64,000 nt of DNA from Reyranellaceae bacterium. GTDB taxonomy: Bacteria; Pseudomonadota; Alphaproteobacteria; Reyranellales; Reyranellaceae. The position numbers and the translations under genes are program-made. The stretch spans positions 1 to 64,000 of the forward strand of contig JALHMM010000007.1 of NCBI GenBank assembly GCA_022844045.1, given 5' to 3'. Positions within the stretch are counted from its first letter, which is position 1; each line of letters opens with the position of its first letter. Under the pieces are notes generated by a model that worked only from the letters and a program-made list of their open reading frames with translations, did not search any database and had not been told where the DNA came from. This document shows positions 29,889 through 40,302 of this stretch, piece after piece.

Positions 29889-31955
29889 ATGGCCGCCGCC
29901 AAGAAGAAGACCGCGAAGGCGCAAGCCGCCGCAGCCGACGCCTCGACGACAGCGGCCGCGAAGAAGGCCGCCGCGACCCGCCCGACCAAGCCGCCGTTCG
30001 AGAAGATCCTGATCGCCAATCGCGGCGAGATCGCCTGCCGGGTGATTCGCAGCTGCAAGGCCATGGGCATCAAGAGCGTGGCGGTCTACTCCGAGGCCGA
30101 CGCCGACTCGCTGCACGTGCGCGAGGCTGACGAGGCGGTGTTCATCGGTCCGCCGCCCTCGGCGCAGAGCTATCTGCTGATCGACCGCATCGTCGAGGCT
30201 TGCAAGAAGACCGGCGCACAGGCGGTACATCCCGGCTACGGCTTCCTCTCGGAGAAGCGCGAGTTCCAGGCGGCGCTGGCGAAAGCCGGCATCGTCTTCA
30301 TCGGCCCGGATGCCCACGCCATCCATGCCATGGGCGACAAGATCGAATCGAAGATCCTCGCCAAGAAGGCCGGCGTCAGCACCGTACCCGGCCATCTCGA
30401 GGCCATCCCCAATGCCGACGAGGCGGTGAAGATCGCCAAGTCCATCGGCTACCCTGTCATGATCAAGGCCTCGGCCGGCGGTGGCGGCAAGGGCATGCGC
30501 CTGGCGTGGAACGATCCGGAGGCCAAGGAAGGTTTCGTCTCGGCGACCAACGAGGCCAAGGCCAGCTTCGCCGACGATCGCGTGTTCATCGAGAAGTATG
30601 TCGAGGAGCCGCGCCACATCGAGATCCAGGTGCTGGCCGACGGCCACGGCAACTGCGTCTATCTCGGCGAGCGCGAATGCTCGATCCAGCGCCGCCACCA
30701 GAAGGTGATCGAGGAGGCGCCGAGCCCCTTCCTCGACGAGAAGACCCGCAAGGCGATGGGCGAGCAGGCGGTCGCGCTCTCCAAGGCGGTGAACTACAAA
30801 TCGGCCGGCACGGTCGAGTTCATCGTCGACAAGAATCGCAAGTTCTACTTCCTGGAGATGAACACCCGGCTGCAGGTCGAGCATCCCGTGACAGAGCTGG
30901 TCACCGGCCTCGATCTGGTCGAGCTGATGATCCGCGTGGCGGCGGGCGAGAAGCTGCCGTTCACGCAGAAGGATGTCGAGCTCAAGGGCTGGGCGGTCGA
31001 GGCGCGGGTCTATGCCGAGGATCCGTTCCGTGGCTTCCTGCCCTCGACCGGCCGCCTGGTGCGCTATCTGCCGCCGCCGGCCACGACGGACGTGCGCGTC
31101 GATACCGGCGTCTACGAAGGCGGCGAGATCAGCATGTTCTACGATCCGATGATCGCCAAGCTGGTGACCTACGGCGCCACGCGAGACGCCGCCGCGGACC
31201 GCATGCTGCAGGCTATCGACGAGTATTACGTACGTGGCCTCAATCACAACATGAGCTTCCTCGCGGCCCTGGTGGGCCATCCGCGGTTCCGCGCCGGCAA
31301 GCTCACCACCAACTTCATCGCCGAGGAATTCAAGGGCGGCTTCACCACGGCGCATCTGCCGCCGCGGGATCCGGCGATCCTGGTCGCCATCGCCGCGACC
31401 ATCGACCGGCTCACCACCGCGCGCCATGGCGGACCAGAGGCTGGCGCGGTCGTGGTCGTGCTCAACGGCGAGCATCACGATGCCCAGGTGTCGATCGAGG
31501 AGTTGTTCGGCAGCGTCGAGGTCACGGTCGATGGCCGCGCGATGAAGGTCGCCACACGATGGTCGCCGGGCCAGCCTCTGTTCGACGCCAAGATCGATGG
31601 CGCGCGCGTCGTGGCGCAGGTCGACGTCCGGGGTGCCGGCTATACGCTGTTCCATGGTGGTGGCCAGGCCGACGTGCTGGTACTCACGCCGCGCCGCGCC
31701 GAGCTGCTGAAGCTGATGCCGGTGAAGGCCGCGCCCGACACCTCGAAGTTCCTGCTGTCGCCGATGCCCGGCCTGCTGGTGTCGCTCGAGGTCGCCGAGG
31801 GCCAGGAGATCAAGGCGGGCGAGGCGCTGGCCAAGGTCGAGGCGATGAAGATGGAGAACGTGCTGCGCGCCACGCGCGACGGCACCATCGCCAAGCTGCA
31901 CGCCCAGCCCGGCGAAAGCCTGCGCGTCGACCAGAAGATTCTCGAATTCGCGTAG
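29889..31955 (+). CDS. pccA: Propionyl-CoA carboxylase alpha (biotin carboxylase + carrier) subunit
   Basis: The 688 residues hold a biotin carboxylase domain (ILIANRGEIACRVIRSCK, ATP-grasp loop KASAGGGGKGMRL, FLEMNTRLQVEHPVTE), a linker/BT domain and a C-terminal biotinyl domain with EAMKMENV, biotin on Lys654. ATG 29889 follows GGAG by six bases; ATG 29877, overlapping the ptrB stop, would add four residues. A 35-residue lysine/alanine-rich tail precedes the carboxylase domain, an unusual addition. Works with PccB. Confidence 0.94.
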   Translation: MAAAKKKTAKAQAAAADASTTAAAKKAAATRPTKPPFEKILIANRGEIACRVIRSCKAMGIKSVAVYSEADADSLHVREADEAVFIGPPPSAQSYLLIDRIVEACKKTGAQAVHPGYGFLSEKREFQAALAKAGIVFIGPDAHAIHAMGDKIESKILAKKAGVSTVPGHLEAIPNADEAVKIAKSIGYPVMIKASAGGGGKGMRLAWNDPEAKEGFVSATNEAKASFADDRVFIEKYVEEPRHIEIQVLADGHGNCVYLGERECSIQRRHQKVIEEAPSPFLDEKTRKAMGEQAVALSKAVNYKSAGTVEFIVDKNRKFYFLEMNTRLQVEHPVTELVTGLDLVELMIRVAAGEKLPFTQKDVELKGWAVEARVYAEDPFRGFLPSTGRLVRYLPPPATTDVRVDTGVYEGGEISMFYDPMIAKLVTYGATRDAAADRMLQAIDEYYVRGLNHNMSFLAALVGHPRFRAGKLTTNFIAEEFKGGFTTAHLPPRDPAILVAIAATIDRLTTARHGGPEAGAVVVVLNGEHHDAQVSIEELFGSVEVTVDGRAMKVATRWSPGQPLFDAKIDGARVVAQVDVRGAGYTLFHGGGQADVLVLTPRRAELLKLMPVKAAPDTSKFLLSPMPGLLVSLEVAEGQEIKAGEALAKVEAMKMENVLRATRDGTIAKLHAQPGESLRVDQKILEFA

Positions 31956-31960
31956 AGTTT

Positions 31961-32115
31961 CCTTCTCCCTGCGAAGGCGGGGAGAAGGTGCCCGAAGGGC
32001 GGATGAGGGGCTTCGCGGTGCGCCAACGGATTCGATGCAGGTTGTTGGGCGAGAAGCCCCTCATCCGCCTCGCTGCGCTCGGCACCTTCTCCCCACCTGC
32101 GTGGGGAGAAGGGGG
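31961..32115 (+). repeat. Palindromic repeat, family A variant, copy 2
   Basis: Ends are CCTTCTCCC...GGGAGAAGG hairpins; the inner arms GCCCGAAGGGCGGATGAGGGGCTT and its near complement AAGCCCCTCATCCGC frame a loop of about 40 bases. The right end GGGGAGAAGGGGG runs straight into the ATG of the TauE gene and supplies its ribosome binding site. Confidence 0.85.
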
Positions 32116-32868
32116 ATGACGCCGGTCGACTATGTCGTCTTCCTCGCTGGAGCGTTCACCGCCGCGTTCGTGTCCGGCCTGTCAGGATTTGCCTACGCGC
32201 TGGTGTCACTGGCCTTCTGGATCTGGCTGTTTCCGCTCGCCGAGGCGACGCCGCTGGTGCTGTTCGGCGCCGTCGTGTCTCAGGCGGTCGCCGTGCCTTC
32301 GGTGTGGCGCACGGTCGACTGGCCGACCCTGTGGCCGATGCTCGGCGCCTCGCTGGTCTGCCTGCCGCTGGGCGTCTGGTTGATCGCGCACACCGATCTC
32401 GACGTCTTCCGGTTGAGCTTCGGCCTGCTGCTGATCGTCTACGCGGTGTTCCAGCTCGCCATGGGCACACGCCTGCGCGTCGAGGGCGGCGGCAAGGTGG
32501 CCGACGCGGCGATCGGCGCGGTAGGCGGCGTGATGGGTGGGCTGGCCGGGCTGACCGGCGCGGTGCCGGCCGTATGGGGTGTGCTGCGCGGCTGGGACAA
32601 GCAGCGTCATCGCGGCCTGATGACCATCCTCAATTCGGTCAGCCAGATCGTCGCCTTGGGCATGGTCGCCTGGGCGGGCTACATCACCGCGACCACGCTG
32701 TTACGCTGGGCCTGGATGCTGCCGTGCCTGATCATTGGCGCCTGGCTCGGCACCATCGCCACGCGGCATATCCCGCCGGCTTCGTTCCGCATCGTCGTGC
32801 TCGGCCTGTTGCTGGCCTCGGGCGTGGTGCTTACCTTGCAGAACGGCTGGCGCGCGATCGCCGGCTGA
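32116..32868 (+). CDS. TauE/SafE-family membrane transporter
   Basis: A 250-residue membrane protein with about eight hydrophobic segments. The N-terminal half has AGAFTAAFVSGLSGFAYALV, the typical TauE/SafE first repeat (AAFVSG-x-G-F), and the second half repeats it as GGVMGGLAGLTGAVPAVWG. Members export sulfite, sulfoacetate or other organosulfur anions, but substrates are known for few. ATG 32116 is adjacent to the palindromic repeat. The two small genes that follow are co-directional and may be in one unit. Confidence 0.88.
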   Translation: MTPVDYVVFLAGAFTAAFVSGLSGFAYALVSLAFWIWLFPLAEATPLVLFGAVVSQAVAVPSVWRTVDWPTLWPMLGASLVCLPLGVWLIAHTDLDVFRLSFGLLLIVYAVFQLAMGTRLRVEGGGKVADAAIGAVGGVMGGLAGLTGAVPAVWGVLRGWDKQRHRGLMTILNSVSQIVALGMVAWAGYITATTLLRWAWMLPCLIIGAWLGTIATRHIPPASFRIVVLGLLLASGVVLTLQNGWRAIAG

Positions 32869-32881
32869 ACGGAGGGGCGGC

Positions 32882-33151
32882 ATGCTGAGGCTGCGCATCC
32901 GCGGCCGCGTGCAGGGTGTCGGTTACCGCTACTGGGCGGTCGGCCAGGCGCGGGCGCTCGGCTTGCGCGGCTGGGTGCGCAATCGCAGCGACGGCTCGGT
33001 CGAGGCGCTCGCAGCAGGGTCGCAGGACTCGCTGGACCTTTTCGTCATCGCCTGTCGTAGGGGCCCACGCGCCGCGCGTGTCGTGTCAGTGGATATCGAG
33101 AACGCCAACGAGATCGTGGGCGAGGGCTTCGGCGAGATCGCCACGCTGTGA
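32882..33151 (+). CDS. acyP: Acylphosphatase
   Basis: Hydrolyses acyl phosphates such as acetyl phosphate and carbamoyl phosphate. The 89 residues have the two family signatures: RGRVQGVGYRYWAVGQA with the catalytic Arg, and GWVRNRSDGSVEALAAG with the catalytic Asn. Cytosolic. GGAGGGG lies ahead of ATG 32882, 13 bases after the TauE gene. Confidence 0.93.
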   Translation: MLRLRIRGRVQGVGYRYWAVGQARALGLRGWVRNRSDGSVEALAAGSQDSLDLFVIACRRGPRAARVVSVDIENANEIVGEGFGEIATL

Positions 33152-33164
33152 ACAGGAGGACGCC

Positions 33165-33650
33165 ATGACCGAGATCGCATCCCCGGTATCGCTGATGGAC
33201 GAGGTGAAGGCGCAGGCGCGCGTGCTGGTGCCGGTGCTCAAGGCGCTGCGGGCCGAGTTGGGCGCCGAGCGCGCCAACCGGCTTGTCGGTGAGGCGCTGC
33301 GCGACTGGTCGAAGACTCTGTATCACCGGATCGGCGCGGTCGAGCCGGGCGGGCCGAAGCAGAAGTTCGACGCCATCTGGACCGATCTGCGCCCGCGCAT
33401 CGGCGATGCGGTCGAGCGCGACCTGCTGCGCGACGACCCCGAGGCGCGCGACTACAACATCACGCGTTGCCGCTACGCCGAGTTCTTCAAGGAACTGGGT
33501 GAGCCCGATCTCGGCACCATCCTGTTGTGCGAGATCGACTTCCACATCGCCGATGTCGGCGGCCCGGAGATCGAGTTCACCCGCACCCAGACCATCATGA
33601 AGGGCGCGCCGTATTGCGATTTCCGGTACCGGATGAAGGGCGGCACCTGA
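33165..33650 (+). CDS. ATC-hydrolase-like (L-2-amino-thiazoline-4-carboxylate hydrolase family) protein
   Basis: The 161 residues match the family named after the enzyme that opens the thiazoline ring on the way to cysteine: YNITRCRYAEFFKELGEPDL, then LLCEIDFHIADVGGPEIEF and the terminal GAPYCDFRYRMK motif. Cysteines and the CDF(R) end are the diagnostic features. Most members are uncharacterised, so substrate is not certain. AGGAGG precedes ATG 33165. Adjacency to a TauE/SafE gene raises a possible organosulfur role. Confidence 0.8.
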   Translation: MTEIASPVSLMDEVKAQARVLVPVLKALRAELGAERANRLVGEALRDWSKTLYHRIGAVEPGGPKQKFDAIWTDLRPRIGDAVERDLLRDDPEARDYNITRCRYAEFFKELGEPDLGTILLCEIDFHIADVGGPEIEFTRTQTIMKGAPYCDFRYRMKGGT

Positions 33651-33662
33651 GCAGCAGCAACC

Positions 33663-33727
33663 CTGTCATTCCGAGCGGAGCGAGGAATCTAGAATGCCTG
33701 GATTCCTCGCTTTGCTCGGAATGACAG
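33663..33727. repeat. Palindromic repeat, family B (also encodes the lipB C terminus)
   Basis: Two 30-base arms (33663-33692 and 33698-33727) are inverted copies with three mismatches, around the loop AATGC. The core is CATTCCGAGCG-AGCGAGGAAT. Read on the minus strand, it supplies the last 20 or so codons and the TGA of lipB (33668-33666). It lies between the stops of two convergent genes and could also act as a bidirectional stop hairpin. Confidence 0.9.
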
Positions 33728-34421
33728 GAGAGCCAAACACCTCGTCGAACGCCTGACGCAGCGCGGCGTCGAGATCGGCCATGGTGACTGGCAGGCCGAG
33801 ATCGACCAGGGAGGTCACGCCATATCCCTGGATGCCGCAGGGCACGATGCCGTGGAAGTGGCTAAGGTCGGGGTCGACGTTGATCGAGATGCCGTGGAAG
33901 GCCACCCAGTGGCGCACGCGCACGCCGATCGCGGCGATCTTGTCCTCGGCAGGCAGCAAAGCCCCGTCGGGCGCCAGGATCGGCGGTTTGTCGGGCCGCA
34001 CCACCCAGACGCCGATGCGATCCGACCGGCGCTCGCCCCTGACGTTCAAGCGGGCCAGGGTGCGGATGATCCATTCCTCGAGGTCATGGACGTAGCGGCG
34101 CACGTCGCCGCGGCGGCGGCGCAGGTCGATCATGGCGTAGGCCACGCGCTGGCCGGGGCCGTGATAGGTGTACTGCCCGCCGCGCCCGGCGGCGTAGACG
34201 GGAAAGCGCTCGGGGCTCAGTAAATCGGTCGGCTTGGCGCTGGTACCCGACGTGTAGAGCGGGGGGTGCTGGAGCAGCCAGACCTGTTCGGAGTCAGTAC
34301 CGGCGCGGATCGCCGCGACCCGGGCCTCCATCGCCGCCAGCGCCTCCGGATAGGGTACCAGCCGGTCCTCGACCCGCCATTCCAGCGGCGGCGCGGCGAG
34401 GGTAGGCGTGACGGCGTCCAT
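33666..34421 (-). CDS. lipB: Octanoyltransferase (lipoate biosynthesis) with repeat-derived C terminus
   Basis: Moves octanoyl from ACP to lipoyl domains. The 251 residues contain [17 protein letters not shown], the signature [20 protein letters not shown], and [20 protein letters not shown] with the catalytic lysine region, then [17 protein letters not shown] holding the catalytic Cys. ATG 34421 gives the usual N terminus; an upstream in-frame ATG (34496) would add 25 residues. The last residues ([19 protein letters not shown]) are encoded by the palindromic repeat and are not LipB sequence. Confidence 0.93.
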   Translation of the reverse strand: MDAVTPTLAAPPLEWRVEDRLVPYPEALAAMEARVAAIRAGTDSEQVWLLQHPPLYTSGTSAKPTDLLSPERFPVYAAGRGGQYTYHGPGQRVAYAMIDLRRRRGDVRRYVHDLEEWIIRTLARLNVRGERRSDRIGVWVVRPDKPPILAPDGALLPAEDKIAAIGVRVRHWVAFHGISINVDPDLSHFHGIVPCGIQGYGVTSLVDLGLPVTMADLDAALRQAFDEVFGSPVIPSKARNPGILDSSLRSE

Positions 34422-34458
34422 CGGCCTCAGATAGGCCGTGACCCAAGTTCCGTCAAAT

Positions 34459-34647
34459 TCAGGCGGCCAGGTCGCCTTCCTTGGCCATCCGCTCATGCCC
34501 GTCTTCGACGGAGCGGATGCGGTACAGGTTGACCGAGTTCTCCGTCGGCATCAGGCGCACGATCTGATAGCGCCGGGCGGCCGTGGCCTTCAGGATGCGC
34601 GCGGTGAATTGCACGAACTGGCCGGTCTGGAACTTGTGTTCTTTCAT
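34459..34647 (-). CDS. Small conserved hypothetical protein (62 aa)
   Basis: [20 protein letters not shown] opens this basic 62-residue protein, followed by [20 protein letters not shown] and [14 protein letters not shown] recognise the pattern as a small conserved family seen next to housekeeping genes in alphaproteobacteria, with no function known to me. No signal or membrane segment. GAGGG lies seven bases ahead of the ATG. The adjacent lipB starts 38 bases downstream on the same strand. Confidence 0.75.
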   Translation of the reverse strand: MKEHKFQTGQFVQFTARILKATAARRYQIVRLMPTENSVNLYRIRSVEDGHERMAKEGDLAA

Positions 34648-34841
34648 TGAAGCCCTCCCTGAGATCGGCGTTGCCGCGACCCGGTCCTGAGGGCCGGGAG
34701 GAGGTGCCCCTGTATAGGCCGCGCGATCAATCGCGGCAAGGTTGGCCGCCCGTGTTGCCTCGGGAGGGGCGATTTGCTATCTCCCCGGCCGGTTCGGCCG
34801 AGAGGCCCGACCGGGCATCCAGGCCGGCCGATCGGTGTTTG

Positions 34842-34925
34842 CGCCCGTGGCGGAATTGGTAGACGCACCAGCTTGAGGTGCTGGCGAGTAACATCGTGGA
34901 AGTTCGAGTCTTCTCGGGCGCACCA
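34842..34925 (+). tRNA. tRNA-Leu (anticodon GAG)
   Basis: Acceptor stem GCGCCCG / CGGGCGC with discriminator A and an encoded CCA (34923-34925). D arm GCGGAATTGGTAGACGC; anticodon stem CCAGC / GCTGG around loop TTGAGGT, giving anticodon GAG (reads CTC and CTT). A class II variable arm and T loop GTTCGAGTC follow. Length 84 with CCA. Confidence 0.96.
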
Positions 34926-34960
34926 ATCATCCGTTCGTAACCGGCAAGATGCGACAAGGA

Positions 34961-34992
34961 GGCCGCCCCGATCAGGGGCGGCCGCTTTGTTT
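34961..34992 (+). terminator. Intrinsic terminator downstream of tRNA-Leu
   Basis: GGCCGCCCC (34961-34969) pairs perfectly with GGGGCGGCC (34975-34983) around loop GATCA, followed by GCTTTGTTT. It lies 36 bases past the tRNA end and 25 before the maeB start, so it should separate the tRNA transcript from maeB unless maeB uses read-through. Confidence 0.85.
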
Positions 34993-35016
34993 GGGGCAAT
35001 CCCGGGAGGAACCGAC

Positions 35017-37299
<2,283 letters not shown>

Positions 37300-37302
37300 A
37301 GC

Positions 37303-37430
37303 CTTACCGTCCCCCGGAAGGGGAAGGTGCCCGAAGGGCGGAAGGGGGATGTCGAAGACGAACAGAGGAGTCCGTCTTCGACATCCCCCCATCCGTCGCT
37401 GCGCGCCACCTTCCCCCTCCGGGGGAAGGT
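37303..37430 (+). repeat. Intergenic palindromic repeat, family A, copy 4
   Basis: Same orientation as copy 1: GCCCGAAGGGC on the left, CGTCGCTGCGCGCC on the right, inverted core GGGGGATGTCGAAGAC / GTCTTCGACATCCCCC, terminal GGGGGAAGG hairpins. It fills the gap between maeB and mgtE and may also serve as the maeB stop hairpin. Confidence 0.9.
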
Positions 37431-37459
37431 AAAGAGTGACGAGCACCAAGGAGATCGCC

Positions 37460-38842
37460 ATGGCCGATACCGCGCGCGCTCCGGGCGAGGACAATGAGAG
37501 CCTGGAGGAGTTGACGGAGACGCTGCTGCGCACCGTTCTCGAGCACCTCGAGTACGGCCGCATAGACGAGATCCGTGCCATCGTCGGCGATCTCAGCCCG
37601 GCCGGCGTCGCCTACCTGCTGGAGCAGGTCAATCCCGAGGCGCGCACCCAGCTCGTCGGCATTCTCAGGCGCGACCTCGATCCCGAGACCTTGGTCGAGC
37701 TCGACGACGACGTGCGCGACGAGGTGCTCGAGGCGATGGAGCCCAGCGACATCGTCGAAGCGGCCCACGAGCTCGATACCGACGACGCCGCCGACATCCT
37801 CGAGGATCTGTCCGACGCGGAGCGGCGCGAGGTGCTGGCGGCACTGCCGGCCGACGAGCGGGCGGCGATCGAGGAGACGCTGGCCTATCCGGAGTACACG
37901 GCCGGCCGCCTGATGCAGCGCGAGCTGGTCGCGGTGCCCAACGCATGGACCGTCGGCCAGGTGATCGACCATTGCCGCGAGGCATCGGACCTGCCCGACG
38001 ATGTCTACGACCTCTTCGTGGTCGACGAGCAGCGACGGCTGATGGGCTCGGTGCCGCTGGGGCGCATGCTGCGCACCAAGCGGCCGGTGCCGATCACCGA
38101 CATCATGGACCCGGACATCCCGTCGATTCCGGTGGCGGCGGAGCAGGAGGAGGTCGCGCATATCTTCCGCGACCAGAACCTGGTGTCCTGCCCTGTGGTC
38201 GATTCGTCTGGCCGGCTGCTGGGCGTGATCATGGTCGACGACGTGCTCGACGTCATCGACGAGGAAGCCGAGGACGACCTGCTGAAGATGGGCGGCGTGC
38301 GCGAGGATGACGTGCACGCGCCGATGGTGCGCACCGCGCGCCAGCGCTTCTGGTGGCTGCTGGTCAATCTCGGTACGGCGCTGCTGGCCTCGGCCGTGAT
38401 CGGCCAGTTCGAGGAGGAACTGCAGAAGATCGTGGCGCTGGCCGTACTGATGCCGATTGTCGCCTCGATGGGCGGCAATGCCGGCACGCAGACCGTCACC
38501 GTCGCGGTGCGCGCGCTGGCGATGGGCGAGCTGACCATCGCCAATATCGCGCGCTTCGTGGTCAAGGAGGCCTTCGTCGGTGGCGCCAACGGCCTGATCT
38601 TCGCGCTGATCCTCGGCGTGGTCACCTGGCTGTGGTTCCACGATCCACGCCTCGGCCTGATCATCGCGGCCGCCATGGTCATCAACCTGGTCTGCGCCGC
38701 GCTCGCCGGCACGCTGATCCCACTCGGCCTTCAACGGGCCGGCGTCGATCCCGCCGTGTCCTCGACGGTGTTCCTCACCACCGTCACCGACGTCGTCGGC
38801 TTTCTCGCCTTCCTCGGCCTGGCGGCACTGTTCCTGCTCTGA
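37460..38842 (+). CDS. mgtE: Magnesium transporter MgtE
   Basis: Gated Mg2+ channel of the inner membrane. The 460 residues contain the acidic N domain (LDTDDAADILEDLSDAERRE), two CBS domains (about 140-260, ending LLGVIMVDDVLDVIDEEAEDD) and five membrane segments with the pore signature MPIVASMGGNAGTQTVTVAV. ATG 37460 is chosen: AAGGAG six bases upstream; a GTG at 37436 would add eight residues. Mg2+ sensing by the cytosolic domains is the known regulation. Confidence 0.95.
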   Translation: MADTARAPGEDNESLEELTETLLRTVLEHLEYGRIDEIRAIVGDLSPAGVAYLLEQVNPEARTQLVGILRRDLDPETLVELDDDVRDEVLEAMEPSDIVEAAHELDTDDAADILEDLSDAERREVLAALPADERAAIEETLAYPEYTAGRLMQRELVAVPNAWTVGQVIDHCREASDLPDDVYDLFVVDEQRRLMGSVPLGRMLRTKRPVPITDIMDPDIPSIPVAAEQEEVAHIFRDQNLVSCPVVDSSGRLLGVIMVDDVLDVIDEEAEDDLLKMGGVREDDVHAPMVRTARQRFWWLLVNLGTALLASAVIGQFEEELQKIVALAVLMPIVASMGGNAGTQTVTVAVRALAMGELTIANIARFVVKEAFVGGANGLIFALILGVVTWLWFHDPRLGLIIAAAMVINLVCAALAGTLIPLGLQRAGVDPAVSSTVFLTTVTDVVGFLAFLGLAALFLL

Positions 38843-39030
38843 CTGGGGTCAGCGGCCCGTCGCATGCTGCAGGCCTCAAAGGGCCGACCGGCAGCGGCGT
38901 GCGACAACCTTGAGACTGTTGCCGCGTTGTCTCGCGAACAGCGCCTCGCGCCCTCGAACATCCATGCTCGAACCCGACAGTCCGCGCGTGCTGGAGGATT
39001 TGCGCGGCCGACGGCTTCTGGAAGATGCAG

Positions 39031-40260
39031 ATGTTCGAATTCGCTAGCTACCACATGCTGTTGGCAGCATTTGGTGCGGTTGTCATATTGGGCTACTGGC
39101 TGCCACGCTTCGTCTCGGGGCGGGAGCCGGCGGCATCGGCGCTGTTGATTGGAATTGGCTTCGTCGTCTTCGCCTGGATTCCCGGTCTGCCGTTGGCGAT
39201 CGACCCGATCGCGCTTCCCCAGCCTTGGGAGAGGGTCAGCGAACTCTGCGTCACCATCGGTCTGTTCGGTGTCGGCCTGCGAATTGACAAGCTGTCATCG
39301 CGTCAGCGGTGGGTGCCGACCGCCCGTCTACTGGCGATCGCGATGCCGCTCACCATCGCGGGTATGGCCATCGCGGGCTGGCTGGTCGCCGGCATGACAT
39401 TGGCTGGCGCGCTGCTGCTGGCCGCCGTCCTCGCGCCAACCGATCCGGTATTGGCCGGCGACGTCCAGGTCGGACCGCCGCTCGAAGGTGGCGAGCACCC
39501 GGTCCGCTTCGCGCTGACGACGGAGGCCGGACTGAACGACGGGCTCGCCTTTCCATTCGTCCATCTGGCGCTCGCCATCGCGGTCAGTGCCGGAGTCACC
39601 GGCGAAATGCTGGGCGAATGGTTGTGGCGCGATGTGGTTTATCGCATCGCGCTGGGGGTCGCATCCGGGATCGCCATCGGCTGGGTGCTCGGGAAGATGC
39701 TTTTCAGCTGGCCGCGGGAGAATGCTCTGGCGAACACCGACTCCGGCGTCATTGGCCTCGCGGGTGTTCTTGCGACGTACGGGTTGACGGAGCTTGCCGA
39801 GGGTTACGGGTTTATCGCCGCGTTTGTCGCCGGGCTTGCTCTTCGGCGCCAGGAATCGCATCACGCGTTCCATGGGCAGTTGCACCGTTTTACCGAATCG
39901 ATCGAGCACACCCTTACGGCCATCCTTCTGATCGCCTTAGGGGCGGCACTGCCGACATTGTTGCAGCCGCTGAGCTGGGCCGGCGTGGCGATCGGCGCTG
40001 GATTGATCTTCGTAGTCCGGCCATTGTCGGGATGGTTGTCGCTCGCCGGGGTGATGGCAAGGAGCCGCGAGCGCACTGTCGTCGCCTTCTACGGCGTTCG
40101 CGGCATCGGATCGATTTACTATCTCGCCTACGCCGGATCGCATACGGAGCTGGTCAATGAAGCGCAGCTCTGGGCGACCGTCGCGTTCACGATTGTACTG
40201 TCCACGGTCATTCACGGCTTCACCGCGGGTATAGCGGTCGAACGCGCGACCGGTGAGTAA
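39031..40260 (+). CDS. CPA1-type cation/proton antiporter (NhaP/YjcE-like)
   Basis: A 409-residue membrane protein with about 12 spans. Diagnostic motifs are AAVLAPTDPVLAGDVQVGPP and ALTTEAGLNDGLAFPFVHLA (the ND pair of the ion site), and GVRGIGSIYYLAYA in the C-terminal part. Likely exchanges Na+ or K+ for H+. ATG 39031 follows GGAAG by six bases; ATG 39025 lies too close to that site. The preceding 182 bases hold only a 27-codon open frame (38964-39047) without recognisable similarity. Confidence 0.88.
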   Translation: MFEFASYHMLLAAFGAVVILGYWLPRFVSGREPAASALLIGIGFVVFAWIPGLPLAIDPIALPQPWERVSELCVTIGLFGVGLRIDKLSSRQRWVPTARLLAIAMPLTIAGMAIAGWLVAGMTLAGALLLAAVLAPTDPVLAGDVQVGPPLEGGEHPVRFALTTEAGLNDGLAFPFVHLALAIAVSAGVTGEMLGEWLWRDVVYRIALGVASGIAIGWVLGKMLFSWPRENALANTDSGVIGLAGVLATYGLTELAEGYGFIAAFVAGLALRRQESHHAFHGQLHRFTESIEHTLTAILLIALGAALPTLLQPLSWAGVAIGAGLIFVVRPLSGWLSLAGVMARSRERTVVAFYGVRGIGSIYYLAYAGSHTELVNEAQLWATVAFTIVLSTVIHGFTAGIAVERATGE

Positions 40261-40302
40261 CGCAAGACCACTCCGCCTCCATACTCGGCAGCCCTGCTGC
40301 TC

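Noticed and set aside
29859-31901. A 680-codon antisense frame over pccA
   Set aside because: It has the same shadow composition and no recognisable domain; the sense strand encodes intact PccA.
38964-39047. 27-codon open frame ahead of the antiporter gene (starts MLEPDSPRVLEDL)
   Set aside because: No SD at a useful distance, overlaps the antiporter start and resembles nothing I know; could be a gene remnant.
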